Assembly (NCBI RefSeq): GCF_000967965.1
Contig: NZ_LACC01000035.1
Span: 1-35,118, forward strand
Reading direction: 5' to 3'
Length of the DNA: 35,118 bases
Source: Pseudomonas fluorescens
GTDB lineage: Bacteria; Pseudomonadota; Gammaproteobacteria; Pseudomonadales; Pseudomonadaceae
Shown here: piece after piece, positions 15,074 through 22,611 of the stretch
Layout of the letters: each line of letters opens with the position of its first letter
How positions within the stretch are numbered: the stretch's first letter is position 1
Translations under genes and position numbers: made by a program
The notes under the pieces: model-generated
The model's input: the letters and a program-made list of their open reading frames with translations, nothing else
Told to the model about the DNA's origin: nothing
Databases searched by the model: none

Positions 15074-15937
15074 ATGCAATTTCATGTTGAGAAATTCTTC
15101 GACGCCGAGAGCTGTACCTACAGTTACCTGGTCATCGACCCGGTGACTCGGCACTGCGCGATCATCGATCCGGTGCTCGACTACGATGCCGCCGCCGCGC
15201 GTATCTCGTATTCAAGTGCCGAACTCCTTATCGAGCATGTGCGCGCCAACGCGCTAACACTGGAGTGGATTCTGGAAACCCATGTGCATGCCGACCACCT
15301 CTCGGCTGCCCGCTACCTCAAGCGTCAACTGGGTGGACAGATCGGCATTGGCGACCGTATTCCTCAGGTGCAGAAGGCCTTTGCCACGCTGTTCGACGCC
15401 GACGATGACTGGAGCCCGGACGGCAGCCAGTTCGACCGTTTGTTCGCCGACAACGAAACGTTCCATGTCGGCGCCCTGGCTGTCAGTGTGCTGCACACGC
15501 CTGGCCATACCCCGGCCTGCGTGACGTACCTGATCGAAGATGCCGCTTTCGTCGGTGACACGTTATTCATGCCCGATTGTGGCACCGCCCGCTGCGATTT
15601 TCCTGGCGGCGACGTACACCAGTTGTACCGCTCGATTGGCCGTCTGTTCCAGCTACCGGGCAGCACGCGACTGTTCATATGCCACGACTACAAAGCGCCT
15701 GGCCGCGACGCCTACTGCCACCAGACCACAGTGGACGAAGAGCGCGCGCACAACATCCATATCGGCAAGGGCATCGCCGAGGCTGATTTCGTCGCTCTGC
15801 GCACGGCGCGCGACAAGACCCTGAACCAACCCAGGCTGCTGCTGCCGTCGGTGCAGATCAACATGCGAGCCGGTGAGACACCTGCGGCCAGCGCCAATGG
15901 CATCAGCTATTTGAAGATACCGCTCAACATGTTCTGA
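15074..15937 (+). CDS. MBL-fold metallo-hydrolase, persulfide dioxygenase-type (ETHE1/Blh-like)
   Basis: A 287-residue metallo-beta-lactamase-fold protein. The metal motif THVHADHLSA (His70, His72, Asp74, His75), HTPGHTPACVTYLI, and GDTLFMPDCGTARCDFPGG followed by CHDYKAPGRDAYCHQTTV are characteristic of the ETHE1/PDO and Blh group, which oxidise glutathione persulfide to sulfite with a mono-iron centre. The ATG at 15074 has GGAGG eight bases ahead; an ATG six bases earlier is too close to that site. It follows the ATPase gene by 56 bases and precedes an SQR-like gene, the expected partner that makes the persulfide. Group assignment is secure; substrate is inferred from family and context. 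Confidence 0.9.
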   Translation: MQFHVEKFFDAESCTYSYLVIDPVTRHCAIIDPVLDYDAAAARISYSSAELLIEHVRANALTLEWILETHVHADHLSAARYLKRQLGGQIGIGDRIPQVQKAFATLFDADDDWSPDGSQFDRLFADNETFHVGALAVSVLHTPGHTPACVTYLIEDAAFVGDTLFMPDCGTARCDFPGGDVHQLYRSIGRLFQLPGSTRLFICHDYKAPGRDAYCHQTTVDEERAHNIHIGKGIAEADFVALRTARDKTLNQPRLLLPSVQINMRAGETPAASANGISYLKIPLNMF

Positions 15938-15995
15938 ATGAATATCGGAACTTAGGCAGAACGACTGAAATATCCCATTTAATCAATCAAATGGA

Positions 15996-17282
15996 ATGCA
16001 GATGACTACGCTCAATCAAAACGCAACAGCCTCTGGGACAGAAGATGCCCGTGGACGCCCCGATATCACTGCCGACGTCGTCGTCATTGGTGGCGGGTCG
16101 GCAGGCATTGGTGTCGTGGCAAGCCTGCTCAAGCGTGCTCCCGATCTGCAGATCACGCTCATCGAACCCAATGACCAGCACTATTATCAGCCGGCCTGGA
16201 CGCTGGTCGGTGGAGGGGCTTATGACGCTCGCAAGACCGTCAGGCCCATGTCGCACGTCATCCCGCGCGGGGCCACCTGGATCAAGGCTGCGGTGGTTGA
16301 AGTCCTGCCGAACGGAAAACGTCTAAAGCTGAGTAACGGCAAAAGCGTCGCTTATCGAAACCTTATCGTCTGTCCCGGGCTTAGGCTTGCCTGGGAGAAA
16401 ATCGAAGGGTTGGAGCAAACCCTGGGCAAGAACGGGGTGACATCCAACTACCGCTATGACCTTTGCGCTTACACCTGGCAACTGGTGCAGGGATTACGCA
16501 AAGGCAAGGCCCTCTTCTCCCAACCCGGCATGCCGATCAAATGTGCCGGCGCTCCGCAAAAGGCCCTGTACCTTTCCTGCGATCATTGGCAAAAATCAGG
16601 TGTTCTGCAGAATATGCAGGTCGAGTTCAATCTCGCTGGCGCAGCGCTGTTCGGCGTACCGGCCTTCGTCCCTCCCCTGATGAAATACATCGAGAAGTAT
16701 CAAGCACAGCTGGTATTCGGCTCGAACCTGGTCAAAGTTGACGGCCCCAGCCGGACAGCCTGGTTTGAAAGCAAGGACGAACACGGCGCAGTCATTCGCC
16801 AGGCCAAGACCTTCGACATGCTCCATGTCGTCCCCGCACAGGTCGCCCCCGATTTCATCCGCACAAGCCTTTTGGCCGACGCCGCCGGGTGGTGTGAAGT
16901 GGATCCGGGGACGCTGCAACACAGCCGTTATCCGGACGTATTTGCGCTCGGTGATGTGTGCTCCACCAGTAACGCCAAGACCGCTGCCGCTGCACGCAAG
17001 CAAATCGTCGTCGTCGCCGAGAACCTCATGGCAGCACGCGACAACCAGCCCATGCCGCTGCGCTACGACGGCTATGGGTCATGCCCGCTGACCGTCGAAA
17101 AAGGCAAAGTCGTGCTGGCAGAGTTCGGCTACGGCGGGAAACTGCTGCCCACATTTCCCCTGGACGCTACGGTTGCCCGAAAAAGTGCATGGTTCCTCAA
17201 GGCCCGGTTCCTGCCCTGGTTCTACTGGAACGGCATGCTCAAAGGCCGTGAGTGGTTGACCAAACTCTCCAAGGTCGAATGA
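15996..17282 (+). CDS. Sulfide:quinone oxidoreductase-like FAD flavoprotein
   Basis: A 428-residue FAD/NAD(P)-fold oxidoreductase. The dinucleotide-binding VVVIGGGSAGIGV is at about 28-40, and the second FAD contact YPDVFALGDVCSTSNAKTAAA at about 312-332 (quoted in part). Cys183 in KCAGAPQK and Cys363 in GSCPLT align with the two redox cysteines of type II SQR (mitochondrial SQRDL branch). The C-terminus (WFYWNGMLKGREW) is amphipathic and aromatic, as expected for membrane docking. It should oxidise H2S to a persulfide and pass electrons to quinone. ATGs at 15996 and 16002 are both possible starts. It stands between PDO and TauE genes. Confidence 0.9.
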   Translation: MQMTTLNQNATASGTEDARGRPDITADVVVIGGGSAGIGVVASLLKRAPDLQITLIEPNDQHYYQPAWTLVGGGAYDARKTVRPMSHVIPRGATWIKAAVVEVLPNGKRLKLSNGKSVAYRNLIVCPGLRLAWEKIEGLEQTLGKNGVTSNYRYDLCAYTWQLVQGLRKGKALFSQPGMPIKCAGAPQKALYLSCDHWQKSGVLQNMQVEFNLAGAALFGVPAFVPPLMKYIEKYQAQLVFGSNLVKVDGPSRTAWFESKDEHGAVIRQAKTFDMLHVVPAQVAPDFIRTSLLADAAGWCEVDPGTLQHSRYPDVFALGDVCSTSNAKTAAAARKQIVVVAENLMAARDNQPMPLRYDGYGSCPLTVEKGKVVLAEFGYGGKLLPTFPLDATVARKSAWFLKARFLPWFYWNGMLKGREWLTKLSKVE

Positions 17283-17291
17283 GGAGCCAGC

Positions 17292-18098
17292 ATGCTGCTG
17301 AGTGGAATATTCGGGATCGCTATAGGCATCATTCTCGGCCTGACGGGTGCGGGGGGTGGAATTCTGGCCGTACCGGCGCTAGTGATCGGCTTGGGATGGT
17401 CAATGACTGAGTCTGCGCCCGTTGCGCTGTTTGCCGTCAGCGCAGCGGCAGCTGTAGGGGCTGTGGATGGTCTGAGGAAAGGTCTGGTACGTTATCGGGC
17501 TGCCCTGCTGATGGCATTATTGGGGGCGGTGTTCTCGCGTTTGGGCGTGTACTTTGCCCATCTGCTGCCCAACACCGTACTGACGTCCCTGTTCAGCATG
17601 GTCATGGTCATTGTGGCGATACGCATGATTCGACAGGCGAACGGCAACTCGGCTAAGGCCGCCGACAATCAGCAGTGCTGGCAAGAAAAGAATTGCATGA
17701 TCAACCCTCAGACCGGCCGACTGCGCTGGACACCGAAATGCTCAGCAAGCCTTGCCGTAGTCGGCTCACTTTCAGGGCTGCTCACCGGGATGCTGGGTGT
17801 GGGAGGCGGGTTCTTGATCGTGCCTGCGTTTCAACAGCTTTCAGACATCCGCATGCATGGTATCGTCGCGACCTCACTTATGACTATCGCCTTGATCTCG
17901 GCTGTTGCGGTGACAGGCGCCATTCATGCAGGAGCCCACATAACGGTCACGGGCGGCGTTTTTATCGCTGCGAGTGTCAGCGGGATGCTGCTGGGAAGAG
18001 TCCTCTCCCTCAGGATTCCCGCCAAATCGATACAGCTGGGCTTTTCTGCTGTATGCATTGTGGTTGCCGGCTTCCTTATGTTCAAAACCTGGATGTAG
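17292..18098 (+). CDS. TauE/SafE-family sulfite/anion exporter
   Basis: A 268-residue inner-membrane protein with about eight hydrophobic segments in two homologous halves. Each half opens with a glycine-rich motif, GLTGAGGGILAVPALVIGLG near residue 20 and GLLTGMLGVGGGFLIVPAFQ near 165, which defines TauE/SafE (DUF81). The central loop holds three cysteines (QQCWQEKNCMINP and WTPKC). AGGAG lies five bases ahead of the ATG and nine bases after the SQR stop. With SQR and persulfide dioxygenase upstream, export of the resulting sulfite or thiosulfate is the likely job. Confidence 0.92.
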   Translation: MLLSGIFGIAIGIILGLTGAGGGILAVPALVIGLGWSMTESAPVALFAVSAAAAVGAVDGLRKGLVRYRAALLMALLGAVFSRLGVYFAHLLPNTVLTSLFSMVMVIVAIRMIRQANGNSAKAADNQQCWQEKNCMINPQTGRLRWTPKCSASLAVVGSLSGLLTGMLGVGGGFLIVPAFQQLSDIRMHGIVATSLMTIALISAVAVTGAIHAGAHITVTGGVFIAASVSGMLLGRVLSLRIPAKSIQLGFSAVCIVVAGFLMFKTWM

Positions 18099-18103
18099 AA
18101 AAC

Positions 18104-19045
18104 CTACTGAGTATCGACCTGACTGGCCCCCGCCATTCTCTTGTCCAGGGCACTGGCAAGACTCAACGCCTCAACTCTCAGTGCCTTGCAAAAGGCGTCA
18201 ACGAAAACTGAGGAAGGTCGAAAATCAGGCCTTATCAGCATGACTCGGTAGGGAATGGACACGTTGATTGGCCGAATAGCCAATCCCCTGCCTGACTCTT
18301 GCACGGCGCTCAATGGGTTGATGATCGCCACGCCCAATTGTTGCCTGACCATGGCACAGACCGACGCGGCATTGGTGGTTTCGATCACGGTGTGCCGATC
18401 GACACCAGCGAGACGAAAGTGCTCATCGAGCTTTTGACGATAAATGTCCAGGCCCGACAGGTTGATGAAATTGACACCGCGAAAGTCCTCCATTGCCAGA
18501 AGCGACCTGGACAGCAAAGGATGCCCCTCTGGCAGTATGCAGACCATGTCGGCACAAAAGAGCAATTCCCCTCGGGTGCCTCTTGGCACATGTTCACTTT
18601 CGGTCAAGCCGAGGTCGTGACGCTGTGCGCTGAGAGACTCCTCGAGCAAGGGCGATTCCTGCGCGGTGATACTCAAGCCTATGCCCGAATGCTGCTGATG
18701 AAACTGCTTGCAAACGTTGGGCAATAGCGTCTGAGAAAACAGCGGCAGGCAGGTGATGCTGAGTTGCCCATGTTCGAAACGACGGATCGATTGCGCAACG
18801 CTATTGATTCGTTCCAACCCGATATAGGAGCGTTCGACCTCTTCGAGCAGCATTACTGCCTGAGCCGTCGGTACCAACTTACCGCCCTCCCGATCAAACA
18901 GGCGCAAACCCGAAAGGCTTTCAAACCGGGCCAGTTCCCGGCTGAGCGTCGGTTGGGAGGTCAACAATAAGCGCGCCGCTCCCGTGACGCTGCCTGCTTG
19001 CATGATTGCTCGGAAAACTTCGATATGCCGCAACGAGACGTTCAT
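18104..19045 (-). CDS. lysR: LysR-family regulator divergent from lysA
   Basis: A 313-residue LysR-type regulator. The N-terminal winged helix is SLRHIEVFRAIMQAGSVTGA then ARLLLTSQPTLSRELARFE. The C-terminal effector domain includes RRFEHGQLSITCLPLFSQTL. The ATG at 19045 has GAAGG six bases ahead; a TTG two codons earlier is possible. It is divergent from a diaminopimelate decarboxylase gene, the same layout as E. coli lysR-lysA, so it probably activates lysA in response to diaminopimelate and lysine levels. It is convergent with the TauE gene, only five bases apart, with no visible terminator between. Confidence 0.88.
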   Translation of the reverse strand: MNVSLRHIEVFRAIMQAGSVTGAARLLLTSQPTLSRELARFESLSGLRLFDREGGKLVPTAQAVMLLEEVERSYIGLERINSVAQSIRRFEHGQLSITCLPLFSQTLLPNVCKQFHQQHSGIGLSITAQESPLLEESLSAQRHDLGLTESEHVPRGTRGELLFCADMVCILPEGHPLLSRSLLAMEDFRGVNFINLSGLDIYRQKLDEHFRLAGVDRHTVIETTNAASVCAMVRQQLGVAIINPLSAVQESGRGLAIRPINVSIPYRVMLIRPDFRPSSVFVDAFCKALRVEALSLASALDKRMAGASQVDTQ

Positions 19046-19075
19046 ACCCAACCTTCATTGATCGCTTGAAGGCCA

Positions 19076-19094
19076 TATCAGAACTGAATTGATA
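19076..19094. promoter_or_regulatory. LysR-type operator dyad in lysR-lysA gap
   Basis: TATCA-N9-TGATA in the 128-base divergent gap. LysR-type activators bind interrupted dyads with T-N11-A character in such positions. It lies 31 bases upstream of the lysR ATG. Binding is inferred. Confidence 0.45.
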
Positions 19095-19173
19095 ACTAAA
19101 AAGAAGATATTTTATTGAATGCTCTGCAATCGGCATGATGGTCTCCACTCCCTAGATCAGATCGACTATATCT

Positions 19174-20412
19174 ATGCCCAACCAGCCCGACTTCCAGCAG
19201 TTAGCCGCTATTGCCACAGAACATGGCACCCCGTTCTGGTGTTATGACGCACAGACCATCAAGGCGCGCGTCGATCAACTGGCGTGCTTCGAGACCGTTC
19301 GATTCGCACAAAAAGCCTGTTCCAACCTGCACATCCTGCGCTTGATACGAGAGCAAGGCGTTCGGGTCGATGCCGTCTCGCTGGGTGAAATCGAGCGGGC
19401 ACTATTGGCAGGTTTCAGCCCGGCCGGCACACCAGCAGGCATCGTCTTTACCTGTGATCTGTTCGACGATGCGACTCTGCGCCGCGTGGTCGAGTTGAAT
19501 ATCGAGGTAAATACCGGGTCGATCGACATGCTCCGCCAACTGGGTGAACGCTCTAGGGGTCATTGCGTCTGGTTACGGATCAACCCAGGGTTCGGCCATG
19601 GTCACAGCCGCAAGACCAATACCGGTGGTAAAAACAGCAAGCATGGCATCTGGCATGAGCAGGTTCACGAAGCGCTCGACGTCATTCGGCAGTTCGGGCT
19701 GAAGCTGGTGGGATTGCACATGCACATCGGCTCGGGCGTGGATTACGCGCATCTGGAGCAGGTGGGCTGTGCAATGGTCTCGGCCGTGAAAATGCTCGAC
19801 CACGATATCGAAGCGTTTTCTATTGGCGGGGGGCTTTCCACGCCCTACCGCGAAGGCGAGGAGCCGGTAGACATCCAGCGTTATGCCAACGCATGGCGTC
19901 AGGCCCGACAGGACATCGAAGCGTTTCTTGGTCATCCGGTACGGATGGAAATCGAACCCGGCCGGTTTCTGGTTGCCGAATCCGGTTGTCTGGTGACCGA
20001 AGTCCGCGCGGTCAAAAAAGTCGGCAGCCGAAACTTCATCCTGGTGAACGCAGGCTTCAATGACCTGATGCGCCCGGCCCTTTATGGCGCCTATCACCAC
20101 ATGACCTTGCTGGATGCCGAGGGGGCTCCCATCAATCGCCCTGAGCACGACTACGTGGTGGGCGGCCCCCTATGTGAATCTGGCGATATCTTTACGCAGG
20201 ATGAAGCAGGGGTGACGCCGCGTTTGCTGCCCGAGGCGCTGGTTGGCGACTTGCTGATCATCCACGATGCGGGAGCGTACGGCGCCTCTATGTCATCCAA
20301 TTACAACAGCCGCCCCCTGTTACCGGAAGTATTGATCGAGCAAAGGCAAGCCAGATTGATTAGACGCCCGCAGCCGATGTCGGACTTGCTGGCCTTGGAA
20401 TTGGGGCTTTAA
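19174..20412 (+). CDS. lysA: Diaminopimelate decarboxylase
   Basis: Fold type III PLP decarboxylase of 412 residues, catalysing meso-diaminopimelate to lysine. Visible are the Schiff-base lysine in RFAQKACSNLHILR (near residue 47), LHMHIGSGV, SIGGGLSTPY, EPGRFLVAESG, the catalytic cysteine in GPLCESGDIF, and GAYGASMSSNYNSRP at the C-terminus. The length and motif order fit LysA rather than arginine or ornithine decarboxylase. It stands apart from dapF and is divergent from a LysR gene, so it may be a second, regulated lysA copy; Pseudomonas normally has a dapF-linked lysA elsewhere. The ribosome site is weak. Confidence 0.92.
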   Translation: MPNQPDFQQLAAIATEHGTPFWCYDAQTIKARVDQLACFETVRFAQKACSNLHILRLIREQGVRVDAVSLGEIERALLAGFSPAGTPAGIVFTCDLFDDATLRRVVELNIEVNTGSIDMLRQLGERSRGHCVWLRINPGFGHGHSRKTNTGGKNSKHGIWHEQVHEALDVIRQFGLKLVGLHMHIGSGVDYAHLEQVGCAMVSAVKMLDHDIEAFSIGGGLSTPYREGEEPVDIQRYANAWRQARQDIEAFLGHPVRMEIEPGRFLVAESGCLVTEVRAVKKVGSRNFILVNAGFNDLMRPALYGAYHHMTLLDAEGAPINRPEHDYVVGGPLCESGDIFTQDEAGVTPRLLPEALVGDLLIIHDAGAYGASMSSNYNSRPLLPEVLIEQRQARLIRRPQPMSDLLALELGL

Positions 20413-20419
20413 AGGCCAA

Positions 20420-20874
20420 GTTGATGACCTGATAAAGAACGGGTTTACCCAGCTGAGTGTTCTTGACCTCTCTGCTTCAGCGCTTGCCACAGCAAAACAC
20501 CGCTTGGGCAGTAGGCAGAAAAAGTCATCTGGATTGAGGGGGATGTCACTCGGGTATCGCTTGCGCCTCAGACCTATGATGTCTGGCACGACCGAGCCGT
20601 GTTCCACTTTCTTGCAACTGCAGATGAGCGACAGGCGTATATCGAAAAAGTACTAACATCTGTAAAGCCTGGTGGATACGTAATTGTTGCCACGTTTGCA
20701 GAAGATGGGCCTACCCAATGCAGCGGTTTACCTGTGAGGCGTTATAGCGCGGACGAATTGCACTCTGAGTTTGGTGCACCTTTCGAATTGCTCGGGCATG
20801 AAAAGGAAAAACATCACACTCCGTTCGGAACCCTCCAGAAATTTGTTTACTGCTATTGCCGAAAACTTCGCTGA
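20420..20874 (+). pseudogene. Class I SAM-dependent methyltransferase remnant
   Basis: Starting seven bases after the lysA stop, one frame reads VDDLIKNGFTQLSVLDLSAS then ALATAKHRL. The frame then shifts by one base near 20512 and continues as EKVIWIEGDV, YDVWHDRAVFHFL, KPGGYVIVATFAEDG and FGAPFELLGHEK to a stop at 20874. These are consecutive motifs of a class I methyltransferase. The SAM-binding glycine-rich motif and everything before it are missing, and a single base has been lost around AGTAGGCAG. An ORF from ATG 20599 survives for 91 codons but lacks the SAM site. It is very probably dead. Confidence 0.75.
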
Positions 20875-21050
20875 ATTCGAATCATCAACATCACATTGAG
20901 CGCCGTCAAATCACCCATCTAGGGTCTGGTCTGACGGACGGTGCGCACAGCGGACTGACGGGGTTCATCGCGGGACTCGCCCGGCAAGACAACATCGCCA
21001 GTTGCAACGTAACCATCAACAGCCTGCAAACGGGCTCGCTCGATAGCTAC
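20875..21050 (+). pseudogene. Short-chain dehydrogenase/reductase remnant
   Basis: Immediately after the methyltransferase remnant, one frame reads RIINITLSAVKSPI and then meets a TAG. The next frame continues with GLTDGAHSGLTGFIAGLARQ, NVTINSLQTGSLD. This matches the mid-to-C-terminal part of an SDR (3-oxoacyl-ACP reductase-like) protein in two frames. N-terminal NAD-binding and C-terminal parts are absent. A decayed fragment. Confidence 0.6.
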
Positions 21051-21098
21051 CCCCCCTTCCAACCTACATCTTGTGGGAAGGGGATAAGCGTCTCGTGA

Positions 21099-21180
21099 TT
21101 ATTTCACCTTCTCAATGGACACAACCGTGGCTTTTGCACCCTCAGACCGGAACTCGAAATTCACCCGATCGCCAATACCG
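21099..21180 (-). pseudogene. C-terminal fragment resembling a CusF-type copper-binding protein
   Basis: On the - strand a 27-codon tail reads GIGDRVNFEFRSEG then AKATVVSIEKVK before a TAA. This fits the end of the small periplasmic CusF-like copper-binding beta-barrel family. Nothing upstream continues it in frame. Short, so only tentative. Confidence 0.35.
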
Positions 21181-21225
21181 CAGGCGCGACAGGGGAGCCA
21201 CTTTTTCACCAGAGTCGGTCGTTTT

Positions 21226-21288
21226 CAGTCCTTCGCGACAGGCAGAAAGCGGCCAACAGCAGCCCTTCGTGACAGCCAATAGCGGCCA
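21226..21288 (+). repeat. Dispersed degenerate repeat, tandem copies B1 and B2
   Basis: Two adjacent copies: CAGTCCTTCGCGACAGGCAG AAAGCGGCCA (21226-21255) and CAGCCCTTCGTGACAGCCAA TAGCGGCCA (from 21260). Same core as copies near 6688, 30327 and 31626. Confidence 0.6.
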
Positions 21289-21306
21289 TTCATCAGCACT
21301 CATGTC

Positions 21307-21846
21307 TTAGGCCGACTGCCTACGTATAGCGAGTATCGCAGCACCAAATCCGATGAACGTGACCCCCACCACCCGACTAACCCAGCGGGACCACTCGGGT
21401 CGTACCAGCACGCCCTTGGCACGCGAGGCCAGCGCGGCATACAGGCTCAACGACGACACCGAGAGCGCCATAAATATCGCGGTCAGGATCAGAAATTGTG
21501 GGAACAGGGCTGCGCCTTGATCGATGAACTGCGGAAATAACGCCGTAAAAAACAGAGTCGCCTTGGGGTTGGAGAGCGCGGTAAAAAATGCTGATCTGTA
21601 CAGTTTTAGTCGTGTGGGCCGCAGGCTCTGCCCCTCCTGAATGCCTTCAGCCAGCAGCGGCGTCTTGTTGAGCAACTGCCTCACCCCCAGGTAGAACAGA
21701 TACCCGGCGCCGACGATCTTTACCATGTTGAACAACCCTTCGGAGCTGGCAAGCAGCGCCCCCAACCCCAGCATCGCAGCCGCCGACAGGCAGAACAGGC
21801 CACTGGCATTGCCCAGCGAAGACCACATTGCGCTGCGTTGGCCATG
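21307..21846 (-). pseudogene. LysE/RhtB-family exporter, 5'-truncated
   Basis: The frame reads into HGQRSAMWSSLGNASGLFCL and continues with hydrophobic segments, FFTALSNPKATLFFTALFPQ, and a C-terminal VVGVTFIGFGAAILAI. These are the middle and end of a LysE amino acid exporter. The N-terminal 40 or so residues, including the family SPGP segment, are missing because the gene is cut at about 21847 by the truncated merR copy. The remaining 173 codons from the internal ATG at 21825 are open. It lacks the first membrane segment, so function is doubtful. Confidence 0.75.
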
Positions 21847-21849
21847 GGC

Positions 21850-22063
21850 TCAGCAGTATGCCCACCTCATCCAGCGTGAACCCCAGCGCCTGCGCCCTCT
21901 TGATGAAGCGCAACCGCTTGACCTGCTCCGGTAGATAGTGCCGATAACCACTGAGCGGCTTTGGCGGTTCATCCAGCAAGCCGCGTCGCTGGTAATAGCG
22001 AATAGTCTCGATGTTCACCCCGGCAGCTGCCGCCAACTTGCCGATACTCAGCCCGGTCGCCAT
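21850..22063 (-). pseudogene. merR: merR copy 1, 3'-truncated
   Basis: Encodes MATGLSIGKLAAAAGVNIET onward through the winged helix (RYYQRRGLLDEP, SGYRHYLPEQVKRLRF) to GILL, then leaves the family at the junction with lysE DNA. The long dimer helix and all metal-binding cysteines (77, 79, 114, 123 in the intact copy at 30452-30850) are lost. The frame runs on through antisense lysE sequence. It could make a monomeric DNA-binding fragment but not a metal sensor. Confidence 0.85.
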
Positions 22064-22073
22064 CACACGCCTC

Positions 22074-22105
22074 TTGATTCTGTACCCAGGTACGGAGTGT
22101 AAAGT
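22074..22105 (+). promoter_or_regulatory. MerR-type promoter, copy 1
   Basis: -35 TTGATT, the dyad CTGTAC-CCAG-GTACGG in the spacer, and a -10-like TAAAGT with a 19-20 bp spacer. The long spacer with a dyad inside is the hallmark of promoters remodelled by MerR-family activators. Conserved unchanged in copy 2. Confidence 0.7.
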
Positions 22106-22139
22106 GACCCTGGGTTAGATCGATTCAATGGAGAAAACG

Positions 22140-22221
22140 ATGGCTCAACAGATCGGCGGGGCCTGAGGCGTTGACCAAGGCGACGACGAAGGCGGGTTAT
22201 CCCTCCACCGTGCATAAATGA
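22140..22221 (+). pseudogene. merP-like gene copy 1, internal deletion
   Basis: Shares the start (GGAGAAAACG then ATGGCTCA) and the end (GCGTTGACCAAGGCGACGAC to the stop) with the intact copy at 30927. About 150 bases with the CPVC metal site are gone, and the residual frame stops after eight codons at TGA. Clearly inactive. Confidence 0.85.
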
Positions 22222-22228
22222 GGCAACC

Positions 22229-22447
22229 ATGAGCGCCGTCATCCTCGAATCCGTGTTGACCTGCCCGCATTGCGGTTTCGCCAAGCAGGAAGCCATGCCC
22301 ACGGATGCCTGTCAGTTTTTCTACGAATGTGGCAGTTGCAAAACCCTGCTACGCCCGAACCCCGGTGACTGCTGTGTGTTCTGTTCATTCGGCACGGTGA
22401 AGTGCCCGCCGATTCAGGAGCAGCGCGGATGCTGTAGTACGGATTGA
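22229..22447 (+). CDS. GDCCVxC-motif small cysteine-rich protein, copy 1
   Basis: A 72-residue cytoplasmic-type protein with paired cysteines: CPHCGF near 12-16, DACQFFYECGSCKTL, and PGDCCVFCSFGTVKCPP, ending in a CC-rich tail. It belongs to the GDCCVxC group, where some homologs are annotated as selenoproteins with Sec in place of the last Cys; here it is TGT (Cys). These proteins are often encoded beside merP/merT genes, so metal binding or thiol redox chemistry is likely, but no function is established to my knowledge. GAGG five bases ahead of ATG. This copy stays intact although merR and merP beside it are broken. Confidence 0.8.
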   Translation: MSAVILESVLTCPHCGFAKQEAMPTDACQFFYECGSCKTLLRPNPGDCCVFCSFGTVKCPPIQEQRGCCSTD

Positions 22448-22515
22448 CCTGTGTTTATTCGGTTTGTCAGACGCCCCTGAAGCGCCTCAAACCGTGGTTA
22501 TGGGAGGTAAGTATC

Positions 22516-22611
22516 ATGTGGAGTCGCTCCCTGATGCTCGTGATTGTCTACCTGACTATCACCCTCTGCATCGGCTGGTTGTATACCATTGCTCTCCTGT
22601 ATTGGCTTTGA
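22516..22611 (+). CDS. 31-residue single-span membrane peptide, copy 1
   Basis: GGGAGG lies eight bases ahead of ATG 22516. The frame encodes MWSRSLMLVIVYLTITLCIG then WLYTIALLYWL, almost wholly one transmembrane helix. The second copy at 31453 has the same length, start, stop and ribosome site. Amino acid changes between copies are mostly conservative (M/V, I/V, C/S). That pattern suggests a translated small protein of the mer-like cassette. Function unknown. Confidence 0.6.
   Translation: MWSRSLMLVIVYLTITLCIGWLYTIALLYWL

Noticed and set aside
21647..22066. 139-codon merR reading frame whose tail contains CDAGVGGAAC, resembling the MerR metal site
   Set aside because: The tail is translated from lysE DNA in a non-lysE frame. 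The likeness to CDAGAGGAAC of the intact MerR appears to be coincidence of GC-rich sequence, since the LysE frame is conserved across the same bases.
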